From: Gammaproteobacteria bacterium | GTDB taxonomy: Bacteria > Pseudomonadota > Gammaproteobacteria > Steroidobacterales > Steroidobacteraceae | Assembly (NCBI GenBank): GCA_017577615.1 | Contig: PKRE01000006.1 | Coordinates: 144,727 to 208,726, forward strand | Direction of reading: 5' to 3' | DNA: 64,000 bases | In this document: piece after piece, positions 18,798-25,752 of the stretch | Position numbering within the stretch: the first letter of the stretch is position 1 | Layout: every line of letters starts with the position of its first letter | The notes under the pieces: generated by a model | What the model saw: the letters and a program-made list of their open reading frames with translations, nothing else | Databases searched by the model: none | What the model was told of the DNA's origin: nothing | Position numbers and translations under genes: made by a program

Positions 18798-20622
18798 AGC
18801 ACTGAGCTGGAATCCTGAGTCGTTCGAGACGGACGTCGAGCGCCGCCCGGACGGCTCGATCATCCTGCGCCCTCGCAAACAGCTCGGCGACTATCCCGCC
18901 CGTGCGCTCGATATGCTCGAGCACTGGGCGCGAAAGTCGCCCGATCGCACCTTTGTCGCGCAACGTGATGCGACAGGCGCGTGGGTATCACTCACGTACC
19001 GTGACATGCTCCAACGCGTCCAACGCATCGCACAGGGACTGCTCGCACGCGACTTGAGCGCCGAGCGGCCGATCGTGATCCTATCGGGCAATAGCATTGA
19101 GCATCTGCTCCTGGCATTTGCTGCGACCTGGATCGGCGTGCCGTACAGTCCCGTCTCGCCCGCCTACTCTCTCGCATCCGGTGAGCTGAAGAAGCTCAAG
19201 TATGTCTTGGACCTGCTGACGCCCGGCATGGTGGCAGCATTCGGCACTAAGATGTTCGAGCGTCCTTTGACTCAGCTCGTCGCCCAGGACGTCGAGATCG
19301 TCGGCGACGTACCGAGCATCGGCGGGCGCAAGGTGACTGCACTCGCCGAGCTCGAAGGCGAGCCTGGTCCCGAGCTGGCAAGTGCGCATGCGAAAACGGG
19401 CCCCGATACGATCGTGAAGCTGCTGCTCACGTCCGGTTCGACTGGCGACCCGAAGGCCGTCATTACCACACATCGTATGTTGTGCAGTAATGCGGTCATG
19501 CTGTGCCAAGCCTTGCCTTTCGCACGAACCGAGCCGCCTATCGTGGTCGACTGGCTGCCGTGGAATCACACGTTCGGCGGCAGCCACAACCTGAATTTCG
19601 TCTTGTTCAACGGCGGCACACTGTACATCGACGAGGGTAAACCGACGCCTACCGGAATCGCGGCGACCTTGCGAAATCTGCGAGAGATCTCTCCCACGGT
19701 GCAATTCAACGTGCCGAGGGGCTTCGATGCGCTCGCGCATCACCTGCGCGAGGATCGCGAGCTGCGCCGCTCGTTCTTCCGTCGTCTGCGTGCCTGCCTC
19801 TTCGGCGGCGGCTCGCTCGCTCAGCACACCATGGACGCCTTCACAGAGCTTGCGATTGCAGAGCGAGGAGTCCGAATACCGATGCTGTCCGGTCTTGGCG
19901 CGACCGAGACCGGCCCCGCCGTTACCTTCACGACGCCGGATTGCGTTCGCGCCGGCGTCATCGGACTGCCAGCTGCCGGCAACATCGTCAAGCTTGCGCC
20001 CCACGAGGACAAGTTCGAATTGCGCGTCAAGAGCCCGAGCGTGACGCCTGGATACTGGCGTCGGCCTGACCTGACCGCTGCGGCCTTCGATGAGGAAGGC
20101 TTCTACAAACTCGGCGATGCTGCGCGTCTGCTGGACGAGCGTGACCCCGGACGCGGCTTGTGCTTCGACGGGCGAATCGCCGAAGACTTCAAGCTCTCCA
20201 GCGGCACGTGGGTCAGCGTCGGACCGTTGCGCGCCAAGCTCATCGCTGCCTTGTCTCCGTTCATTCAGGACGTGGCGATCGCTGGCCTCGATCGTGACTA
20301 CTTGACGGCACTGCTACTGCCGGACTTGGCAGCATGTGCTGAGTTCCTCCGGGTGCCGTCGATTTCCTATGAGCAACTGTCGGTGCAGACGAAACTCCTC
20401 CAAGTTCTTCGCGAACGACTGCAAGCGCACGCTGCGCAGTATCCGGCAAGCTCGTTGTGTATCCGTCGTGCGATGTTGCTGCCGTCTGCACCTTCTCTCG
20501 ATAACGGCGAAATCACGGATAAGGGCTCGATCAACCAGCGAACGATGTTGCGCCTCCGCTCAGCGTGCATCGAAACACTTTACGAGCAGAATCCGCCCGA
20601 CCACGTCATCGTGATTGAGTGA
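18787..20622 (+). CDS. Feruloyl-CoA synthase-like AMP-forming ligase
   Basis: 611-residue acyl-adenylate-forming enzyme. The ATP/AMP signature is LLLTSGSTGDPKAVITTH near residue 215, followed by the core motif SGLGATETGP near residue 365 and the hinge region DGRIAEDFKLSSGTWV near 460. Overall layout, including the N-terminal segment PDGSIILRPRKQLGDYP, matches the feruloyl-CoA synthase group used for ferulate, coumarate and related hydroxycinnamates in proteobacteria. It makes the CoA thioester that the overlapping FadB-like enzyme could process. Start is the ATG at 18787; an upstream TTG would extend it into the preceding gene. The island also codes for an ADP-forming synthetase, so two different ligation chemistries are present. 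Exact acid not determined. Confidence 0.87.
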   Translation: MAAEALSWNPESFETDVERRPDGSIILRPRKQLGDYPARALDMLEHWARKSPDRTFVAQRDATGAWVSLTYRDMLQRVQRIAQGLLARDLSAERPIVILSGNSIEHLLLAFAATWIGVPYSPVSPAYSLASGELKKLKYVLDLLTPGMVAAFGTKMFERPLTQLVAQDVEIVGDVPSIGGRKVTALAELEGEPGPELASAHAKTGPDTIVKLLLTSGSTGDPKAVITTHRMLCSNAVMLCQALPFARTEPPIVVDWLPWNHTFGGSHNLNFVLFNGGTLYIDEGKPTPTGIAATLRNLREISPTVQFNVPRGFDALAHHLREDRELRRSFFRRLRACLFGGGSLAQHTMDAFTELAIAERGVRIPMLSGLGATETGPAVTFTTPDCVRAGVIGLPAAGNIVKLAPHEDKFELRVKSPSVTPGYWRRPDLTAAAFDEEGFYKLGDAARLLDERDPGRGLCFDGRIAEDFKLSSGTWVSVGPLRAKLIAALSPFIQDVAIAGLDRDYLTALLLPDLAACAEFLRVPSISYEQLSVQTKLLQVLRERLQAHAAQYPASSLCIRRAMLLPSAPSLDNGEITDKGSINQRTMLRLRSACIETLYEQNPPDHVIVIE

Positions 20623-20671
20623 GCACGCGGCGGACTCACGAATAAAAGATCAATCGAAGGGGGGCCATGAC

Positions 20672-21865
20672 ATGACTCAGGCACGCGTAGGCGGCAACGC
20701 CGCCCTGACAACTGCCCTTTGCTTTGCAGTGGCAGTGCTCGAAGGATTCGACATTCAAGCGATTGGCGTTACCGCACCGAAGCTAGCACCGGAATTCGGA
20801 CTGACACCTGGGCAACTGGGGTGGGTTTTCTCGATCAGCAATATTGGCCTCGTGGTCGGCGCCAGTCTGGGCGGCTGGCTCGCCGACCGGCTGGGCCGTA
20901 AGCCGGTGCTGATCGGCTCCGTCATGATGTTCGGCTTGTTCACGCTGCTGACCGCGCTGTCAGGCTCGTTCACAACGTTGTTTCTAACGCGCCTGCTCGC
21001 GGGACTCGGTTTCGGGGCCGCGTTACCGAACATGATGGCCGTTGCAACCGAGATCAGCGCACCGAGCAAACGAGCCATAACGGCCGCGGCGATGTTCTGT
21101 GGCATGCCAATAGGCGGCGGCTCTGCCGCGCTCCTGACGCAAGTGCTACCCGCGACCTACGATTGGCGAACGATTTTCGTCATCGGCGGCGTGCTACCCC
21201 TGCTCGTCGCTGCCGCACTTTACGCATTCATGCAAGAGACGCTGACCGCGCAGGAACGTTCCGCTCGGGAACGCGTGCCGGTAGGTAAAGCGCTGTTCGG
21301 CGAACAGCGCGCAATGCCCACTATTCTTCTGTGGCTCACGTTCCTGCCCACGCTGTTGATGCTGTACTTGTTCCTGAATTGGCTGCCGATGCTCGTCACC
21401 GCCAACGGGCTCGACCGGGCGGTTGCGCCGCAGGCATCGCTGGCGTTCAACTTCGCAAGTGTGCCTGGTGCTCTGATTCTTGGCTTCCTGGTCGACCGCT
21501 ACGGCGCACGTTGGCCGCTAGCGAGCGCATACGCGGCGCTGATTGTCACCCTGATGGCACTTGGCGTCGCACGTGAGCTCGGACCCATCCTGGCGTTGAG
21601 CGGCGCTGCCGGCTTTCTACTCATGGGCGCCAACTTTGCGCTCTACGGCGTGGCGGCCATGTACTACCCGGTCAACGTGCGCGGGACCGGCTCCGGCGCC
21701 AGCATTGCGGTCGGCCGCGTTGGCTCGATCAGCGGCCCGCTACTCGCCGGATTGCTGCTTGCCGGCGGCTTGAGCGCGGTCCAAGTCGTGCAGTACATGG
21801 CTCCCGTTGCTGCCACGGCTTGTGTCGCCGTGTTCCTGCTTGGTTTCTTCAAACGTGCGGAATGA
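20672..21865 (+). CDS. MFS transporter, aromatic acid:H+ symporter (AAHS) type
   Basis: 397-residue inner-membrane transporter with 12 predicted helices. The family loop motif GGWLADRLGRKPVL lies between helices 2 and 3, and helix 1 carries the conserved acidic segment LEGFDIQAIGV typical of 4-hydroxybenzoate/protocatechuate-type (AAHS) carriers. It likely imports the aromatic acid consumed by the island. The ATG at 20672 (MTQARVGG) is chosen: GAAGGGGGG precedes it, and it starts 49 bp after the ligase stop on the same strand. It converges with the MarR gene across two hairpins. Confidence 0.9.
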   Translation: MTQARVGGNAALTTALCFAVAVLEGFDIQAIGVTAPKLAPEFGLTPGQLGWVFSISNIGLVVGASLGGWLADRLGRKPVLIGSVMMFGLFTLLTALSGSFTTLFLTRLLAGLGFGAALPNMMAVATEISAPSKRAITAAAMFCGMPIGGGSAALLTQVLPATYDWRTIFVIGGVLPLLVAAALYAFMQETLTAQERSARERVPVGKALFGEQRAMPTILLWLTFLPTLLMLYLFLNWLPMLVTANGLDRAVAPQASLAFNFASVPGALILGFLVDRYGARWPLASAYAALIVTLMALGVARELGPILALSGAAGFLLMGANFALYGVAAMYYPVNVRGTGSGASIAVGRVGSISGPLLAGLLLAGGLSAVQVVQYMAPVAATACVAVFLLGFFKRAE

Positions 21866-21875
21866 TTGACCGCAG

Positions 21876-21941
21876 GCGCACTTCGTGCGCGAATGCGCCG
21901 CCTGAATTGGCTCTGCGAGCGGGCTCGTCATCGAGCCCGCT
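21876..21941. terminator. Hairpins between convergent transporter and MarR genes
   Basis: Two perfect stems lie in the 78-bp gap between the two stop codons: a 6-bp stem at 21876-21890 with a TTC loop, and a 10-bp stem at 21918-21927/21932-21941 with loop TCAT. Neither has a strong T-run, so they may act as a bidirectional, partly Rho-assisted terminator. Position rather than textbook form supports the call. Confidence 0.45.
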
Positions 21942-21943
21942 GC

Positions 21944-22432
21944 TCAAGCGGGCTCACGCAACTGCTTAAGGAGCAGCAAGAGACGATTCGTGTCCTTCGG
22001 AGGTAGTCGACGCAAGAGTCGCTGCTCGCATTGCTTGACTGCACGACGTGCCTGAGTCAAGACGTCAGTGCCACGCGGCGTCAGGATCAAGTGCTGTCGA
22101 CGACGGTCGATCTTCGAGCGCTCGCGCGAAATCAATTTTCGAGATTCCAGGCGATCCACGATCGCCATCATCGTCGCTCGGTCCGTCATCAGCGCCGCTG
22201 CAATATCGACCTGCGAGATACCGTAGTTGTTGGCAATCATCGAAAGTATCGCGAACTGCTTGGCGGAGATCCCGAGCTTGCTGCAGGCGGCATTCACATC
22301 GCGGACAAAGAGTGCATTGGCCAGCGCCAGATTGAAGCCGACCAGCTCGAGCAGCTCGCCCATGTCCGAATGATTGCTGCTGGCGCTCTGGGTCTTCTTC
22401 GCCTTATTAGACTTCTTCTTCGGCGCGGCCAT
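21944..22432 (-). CDS. MarR family transcriptional regulator
   Basis: 162-residue winged-helix regulator. A lysine-rich N-terminal tail is followed by the MarR core: recognition region ISQVDIAAALMTDRATMMAIVDRLESRKLI and the wing RERSKIDRRRQHLILTPRG. The start is the ATG at 22432, preceded by AGGAAAGA. MarR proteins next to hydroxycinnamate genes (FerR, CouR types) repress ligase/hydratase genes and are released by the hydroxycinnamoyl-CoA thioester; location next to the ligase-transporter genes suggests the same here. A 10-bp inverted repeat 49 bp upstream of the start fits autoregulation. Confidence 0.9.
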   Translation of the reverse strand: MAAPKKKSNKAKKTQSASSNHSDMGELLELVGFNLALANALFVRDVNAACSKLGISAKQFAILSMIANNYGISQVDIAAALMTDRATMMAIVDRLESRKLISRERSKIDRRRQHLILTPRGTDVLTQARRAVKQCEQRLLRRLPPKDTNRLLLLLKQLREPA

Positions 22433-22480
22433 TCTTTCCTCCACGCGGTGCACAACCCCATATATCCATGAAATATTGAT

Positions 22481-22512
22481 TATATGCAAAACGAATACGG
22501 GGTTTGCATATA
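22481..22512. promoter_or_regulatory. Candidate MarR operator (inverted repeat)
   Basis: Perfect 10-bp arms TATATGCAAA (22481-22490) and TTTGCATATA (22503-22512) with a 12-bp spacer, in an AT-rich patch upstream of the MarR start at 22432. The AT-rich arms stand out against the GC-rich surroundings. The rest of the roughly 310-bp gap between MarR and the LysR stop holds no gene I can support. Use by the adjacent MarR is inferred. Confidence 0.55.
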
Positions 22513-22744
22513 CAACGTGATGACAGCCAACCGTCCTCTGACGCTTACCTCGTCACGTCTGTGGAGACCCCTGGTGAGTGCTCAGTGCAGCTGCTCTAGT
22601 TGACTCGATCACTTGTCTGCCATTGGTTGCCCGGGCTGCTAGCCAGGCAATTACCAAGTGCACACTTGCCGTGCACGCCTCTTCGGCTGGCACTCGATCG
22701 CGCCAGGACAACCTGCAATAGCACGGCCGACTCACGAGCCAACG

Positions 22745-23701
22745 TCAACTCGACTGTTTGCCGAGGGACTGCTCTTTGGTTCTGTCGCTACGAGACTTCT
22801 TGACGAAAAGATCCGCGATGATCCCTCGAATCCAGCGATTGGCGGGATCGTGCTTGAAGCGCGAATGCCAATGCTGACGCACGATCCTCGGCCGCGCGTT
22901 GAACGGTGGGCGCACGACCTTGAGATCGCCCATCCGAGCGAGGCTCAATCCGATCGCGTACGGTACCGTGACGATCAAGTCCGAGCGACTGAGCACTGCC
23001 GGCAGAGCCAAGTAGTGCTGTACTCTCAGCACGACCCTACGCGCGAGGCCCATCTCGCGTAGCTCAGCCTCGAGGGTGTCGTCCAGGGAACCGTCGGCAT
23101 GCACTACGGCATGTCGACCTTCGGCAAACTGCTTGCGAGTCATCTCATCGCCAATCTCCGAATGATCGCGGCGTACGAGACACACAAACGAGTGCGCAAA
23201 GAGTCGCTGCTGAAACAGCGCTGCACTTTGCAGCTCCGGGAAGTACCCGACGACCAGATCGACCTCGCCGGATCTCAAAGCAGGCTCGAGCTCCGGCACG
23301 GGAAGGTTGACCGTGCGAATCTCTATCCCAGGAGCGACCGCCGCAACGCGTTCCATGATGGGCGGCAAGAACACGAGCTCGCCGATATCGTGCATTGCCA
23401 AGGTGATGGAGCGTTGTGCGGTCGCGGGATCGAAGTCCTGTTGCCGTAACAGATCGAAACGAATGCTGTCGAGAATCCTGTCGAGAGGCGCTGCCAGGCG
23501 TTCAGCATAAGGAGTTGGACAGATCCCCGTACCCGTGCGAACGAACAATGGGTCGCCGAAAATCTTCCGCAGCTTACTCAACGCAAAGCTCGTTGCTGGT
23601 TGACTCATACCGAGCACCTGCGCAGCTCGCGTGACGCTGCCGGTTCGTAGCAGGGCGTCAAACACCACGAGGAGATTCAGATCGACATCGCGAAGGTTCA
23701 C
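22745..23701 (-). CDS. LysR family transcriptional regulator
   Basis: 318-residue LysR-type regulator. The N-terminal winged helix shows LVVFDALLRTGSVTRAAQVLGMSQPATSFALSKLRKIFGDPLFVR, the usual helix-turn-helix, and the remainder is the two-lobed co-inducer domain. The start is the GTG at 23701, which overlaps the TGA of the upstream SDR gene as GTGA, so the two are translationally coupled; the longer frame is an artefact reaching into the SDR gene. This resembles NodD/SyrM-like members by the pattern DVDLNLLVVFDALL. The target is probably the neighbouring dehydrogenase/TonB/glycyl-radical-like cluster, by position only. Confidence 0.88.
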   Translation of the reverse strand: MNLRDVDLNLLVVFDALLRTGSVTRAAQVLGMSQPATSFALSKLRKIFGDPLFVRTGTGICPTPYAERLAAPLDRILDSIRFDLLRQQDFDPATAQRSITLAMHDIGELVFLPPIMERVAAVAPGIEIRTVNLPVPELEPALRSGEVDLVVGYFPELQSAALFQQRLFAHSFVCLVRRDHSEIGDEMTRKQFAEGRHAVVHADGSLDDTLEAELREMGLARRVVLRVQHYLALPAVLSRSDLIVTVPYAIGLSLARMGDLKVVRPPFNARPRIVRQHWHSRFKHDPANRWIRGIIADLFVKKSRSDRTKEQSLGKQSS

Positions 23702-24417
23702 TTCAAGCTCACACCACCATCGACGTTCAATACCGCACCCGTGCACATTGCGGCGCTCGGAGATACGAGGAAGCGTACCGCCGCGGCGATATCGCTCGGT
23801 TGGAGCCATGCGCCGAGCGGAAAATCCGCATCAACGCGCGCAGAGGTGCGCGTGAGCTCGGTGCGTGTCGGCCCGGGACACACCGCGTTGGCCCGGATAC
23901 GGTACTTCGCCCACTCGTAAGCGGTCTGACGCGTCAACGCGAGCAGCCCGGCTTTGGCTGCGGCGTATGCCGCCCCTCCGACGGGCGAAACGCAATGTGC
24001 CGCGATCGAGGCCACGTTCACGATTGCTCCCCCACCTCGGCGCCGCATTGCGCCGAGTACCCCCTGTGTTGCCACGAATGCAGAGGTCAAGTTTAGGGCA
24101 AGCGTACCTTGCCAATCCTCGAGAGTCATTTCCTCCAAGGTCCGCCGTGGGCCGCCACCAACGTTGTTCACCAAGATGTCAATACCCGGCTCCTGCTGGT
24201 CGAGACGGGCGAATAACGCTGCCATGGCGTGCGGATCAGCAGCGTCCACGGTGAAAGCTGTGCCGCCCACCTCCCGGGCCAACGCCATCGCCCGTTCGGC
24301 GTCCAGATCCACGATCAGCACCCGCGCGTGCGCGCGCGCCAGCTCGTGCACGATCGCCGCACCGATGCCGTTCGCGCCTCCCGTGACGATCGCCACCTTG
24401 CCAGTCAATTCAGCCAC
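23698..24417 (-). CDS. SDR family NAD(P)-dependent oxidoreductase
   Basis: 239-residue classical short-chain dehydrogenase. The cofactor motif TGGANGIGAA is at residues about 12-21, NNVG in the middle, the catalytic serine in VASIAAHC and the YxxxK pair in YAAAKAG. It would interconvert an alcohol and a ketone with NAD(P). GTG at 24417 is chosen because GGGAG sits 6 nt upstream; the in-frame extension has no family similarity. It is the first gene of a two-gene unit with the LysR regulator. Substrate unknown. Confidence 0.88.
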   Translation of the reverse strand: MAELTGKVAIVTGGANGIGAAIVHELARAHARVLIVDLDAERAMALAREVGGTAFTVDAADPHAMAALFARLDQQEPGIDILVNNVGGGPRRTLEEMTLEDWQGTLALNLTSAFVATQGVLGAMRRRGGGAIVNVASIAAHCVSPVGGAAYAAAKAGLLALTRQTAYEWAKYRIRANAVCPGPTRTELTRTSARVDADFPLGAWLQPSDIAAAVRFLVSPSAAMCTGAVLNVDGGVSLK

Positions 24418-24725
24418 ATCACACTCCCAGGGTTGAATCCGATCACGTCGTGTCGCACCCACCGCTGCGCGAGGCGATTCCGCCGCGTGAATTCGACGTG
24501 CGACCTCGAGCGCCTTGTGAGCGACACCGCCCTAACGGCTGGAGACTCGAGCACGGCGGATCATGCCCGGCCGTCGAATCCTGATAATCTAAACCAGTCG
24601 CTGTATGCTCTTGCGACGCTCGAAAAGGCAGGAGGCACGAGCGGCAGGCGCTTCGCCCTCGTGAAATTCACATAAGAATTGAGAGACGACTGACCGGGAT
24701 AACCGGGATGTCGGTCAATGCTGCC
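24418..24725. other. Intergenic region upstream of the SDR gene
   Basis: About 308 bp between the SDR start and the aldo/keto reductase stop. It should contain the SDR-LysR promoter. I see a weak TGACCG/CGGTCA inverted repeat with a long spacer close to 24690-24718 and no supported gene. Confidence 0.35.
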
Positions 24726-25700
24726 CTACTCGTGCTTGACCGGGTCGAACAATCGAGGATGCGCAGCAGTGACGCGCAGTGACTCGAGCAGCGGCAGCCA
24801 CTCTTGCTGCGAGTCGAGCAGTCGAAGCGCCCCCAAGTTTTCTTCAAGATTTGTCGTCTTCGTTACCCCGATCAGTGCGGTTGCCGTGGCTGGATTTGTC
24901 AATGTGAATGCGATCGCCAGCTGCGCGGCGCTTGCACCGAACGCTCGTGCGATTTCTCGTAAACGCGGTTGACTGGCCCTGATCTGTTCGCGTACCCCGC
25001 CCGCATCACGCGCGATGTTACGTTCGCGCGGACGTTCGCCACGCGCAAAGTCGCTCGGATTCACCCGATCGCGATCCAAGTGACCCGCGAGGATACCGCC
25101 TTCCAATACGAATGCGGCACAGAGCGCCGATTGACCTGAGGCGAACAGCCGAGCGTAACGTGCATCTTCGACGACGTTGCGACGCGCCACGTTGTATTGG
25201 AGCTGCACAAGGCACGGCGAGCGTCCGTTCAGCACCGCGCAAGCTGCTTCGATCTGCTCTGGCTCCCAGTTCGTCACGCCCCAAGCACGCGCAATCCCGG
25301 CGCGCACCAGCGCATCAACCTCCTCGCAGAAAGCGGCAAAGTCCACCTCAGGGGTGGGTCGAGAAACCATGACCACATCGACGTGGTCGACATCGAGCCG
25401 GCGCAAAGATGCTTTAGCCTGCTCCGCCAATGACTGTTCCGGGTAGTTCCACAGCCATAGCTTCAGCGCAAGCATGTACTGTTCGCGCCGCAGGCCGGCG
25501 GTCCGCATGGCAGCGGCAAACGCCTCCTCCGTATCCGGCTTGTCCCAGTAGTAACCGACATCGAACAGGTTGATGCCCCGTTCGACTGCAAGCGAGAGCA
25601 ATCCGGCGCACTCGCGTCGACTCAGCCGCGAGAAAGTGTTCCAAGAGCCGAGCGAGAGCGCCGAAACCGGTCGATCCAATCCGATGTCACGGTAGAGCAT
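24726..25700 (-). CDS. Aldo/keto reductase family protein
   Basis: 324-residue TIM-barrel oxidoreductase of the AKR superfamily, related to voltage-channel-beta-subunit-like AKRs. The catalytic Asp and Tyr are in INLFDVGYYWDKPDTEEAF near residue 45, the lysine in MLALKLWLWN near 80, while the usual catalytic histidine position reads VVMVSRPTPE, so the histidine common in this family is not obvious. The NADPH-binding end segment is ATALIGVTKTTNLEENL. The ATG at 25700 has TGGAG upstream. It follows the TonB receptor by 52 bp, but a strong 11-bp hairpin sits in the gap. Substrate unknown. Confidence 0.87.
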   Translation of the reverse strand: MLYRDIGLDRPVSALSLGSWNTFSRLSRRECAGLLSLAVERGINLFDVGYYWDKPDTEEAFAAAMRTAGLRREQYMLALKLWLWNYPEQSLAEQAKASLRRLDVDHVDVVMVSRPTPEVDFAAFCEEVDALVRAGIARAWGVTNWEPEQIEAACAVLNGRSPCLVQLQYNVARRNVVEDARYARLFASGQSALCAAFVLEGGILAGHLDRDRVNPSDFARGERPRERNIARDAGGVREQIRASQPRLREIARAFGASAAQLAIAFTLTNPATATALIGVTKTTNLEENLGALRLLDSQQEWLPLLESLRVTAAHPRLFDPVKHE

Positions 25701-25714
25701 GATCACTCCAGGCC

Positions 25715-25740
25715 GACGCGGCCGCTGCTGCGGCCGCGTC
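25715..25740 (-). terminator. Strong hairpin between TonB receptor and aldo/keto reductase genes
   Basis: Perfect 11-bp GC-rich stem (25715-25725 with 25730-25740) and loop TGCT, 12 nt beyond the receptor stop codon. No T-run follows, so it may lower rather than end read-through into the aldo/keto reductase, or protect the upstream mRNA from decay. Confidence 0.45.
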
Positions 25741-25752
25741 GCACACTGGTGG

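Noticed and set aside
22600..23062. Small plus-strand frames downstream of the MarR promoter region
   Set aside because: They overlap the LysR gene on the other strand and lack ribosome sites or family-like sequence.
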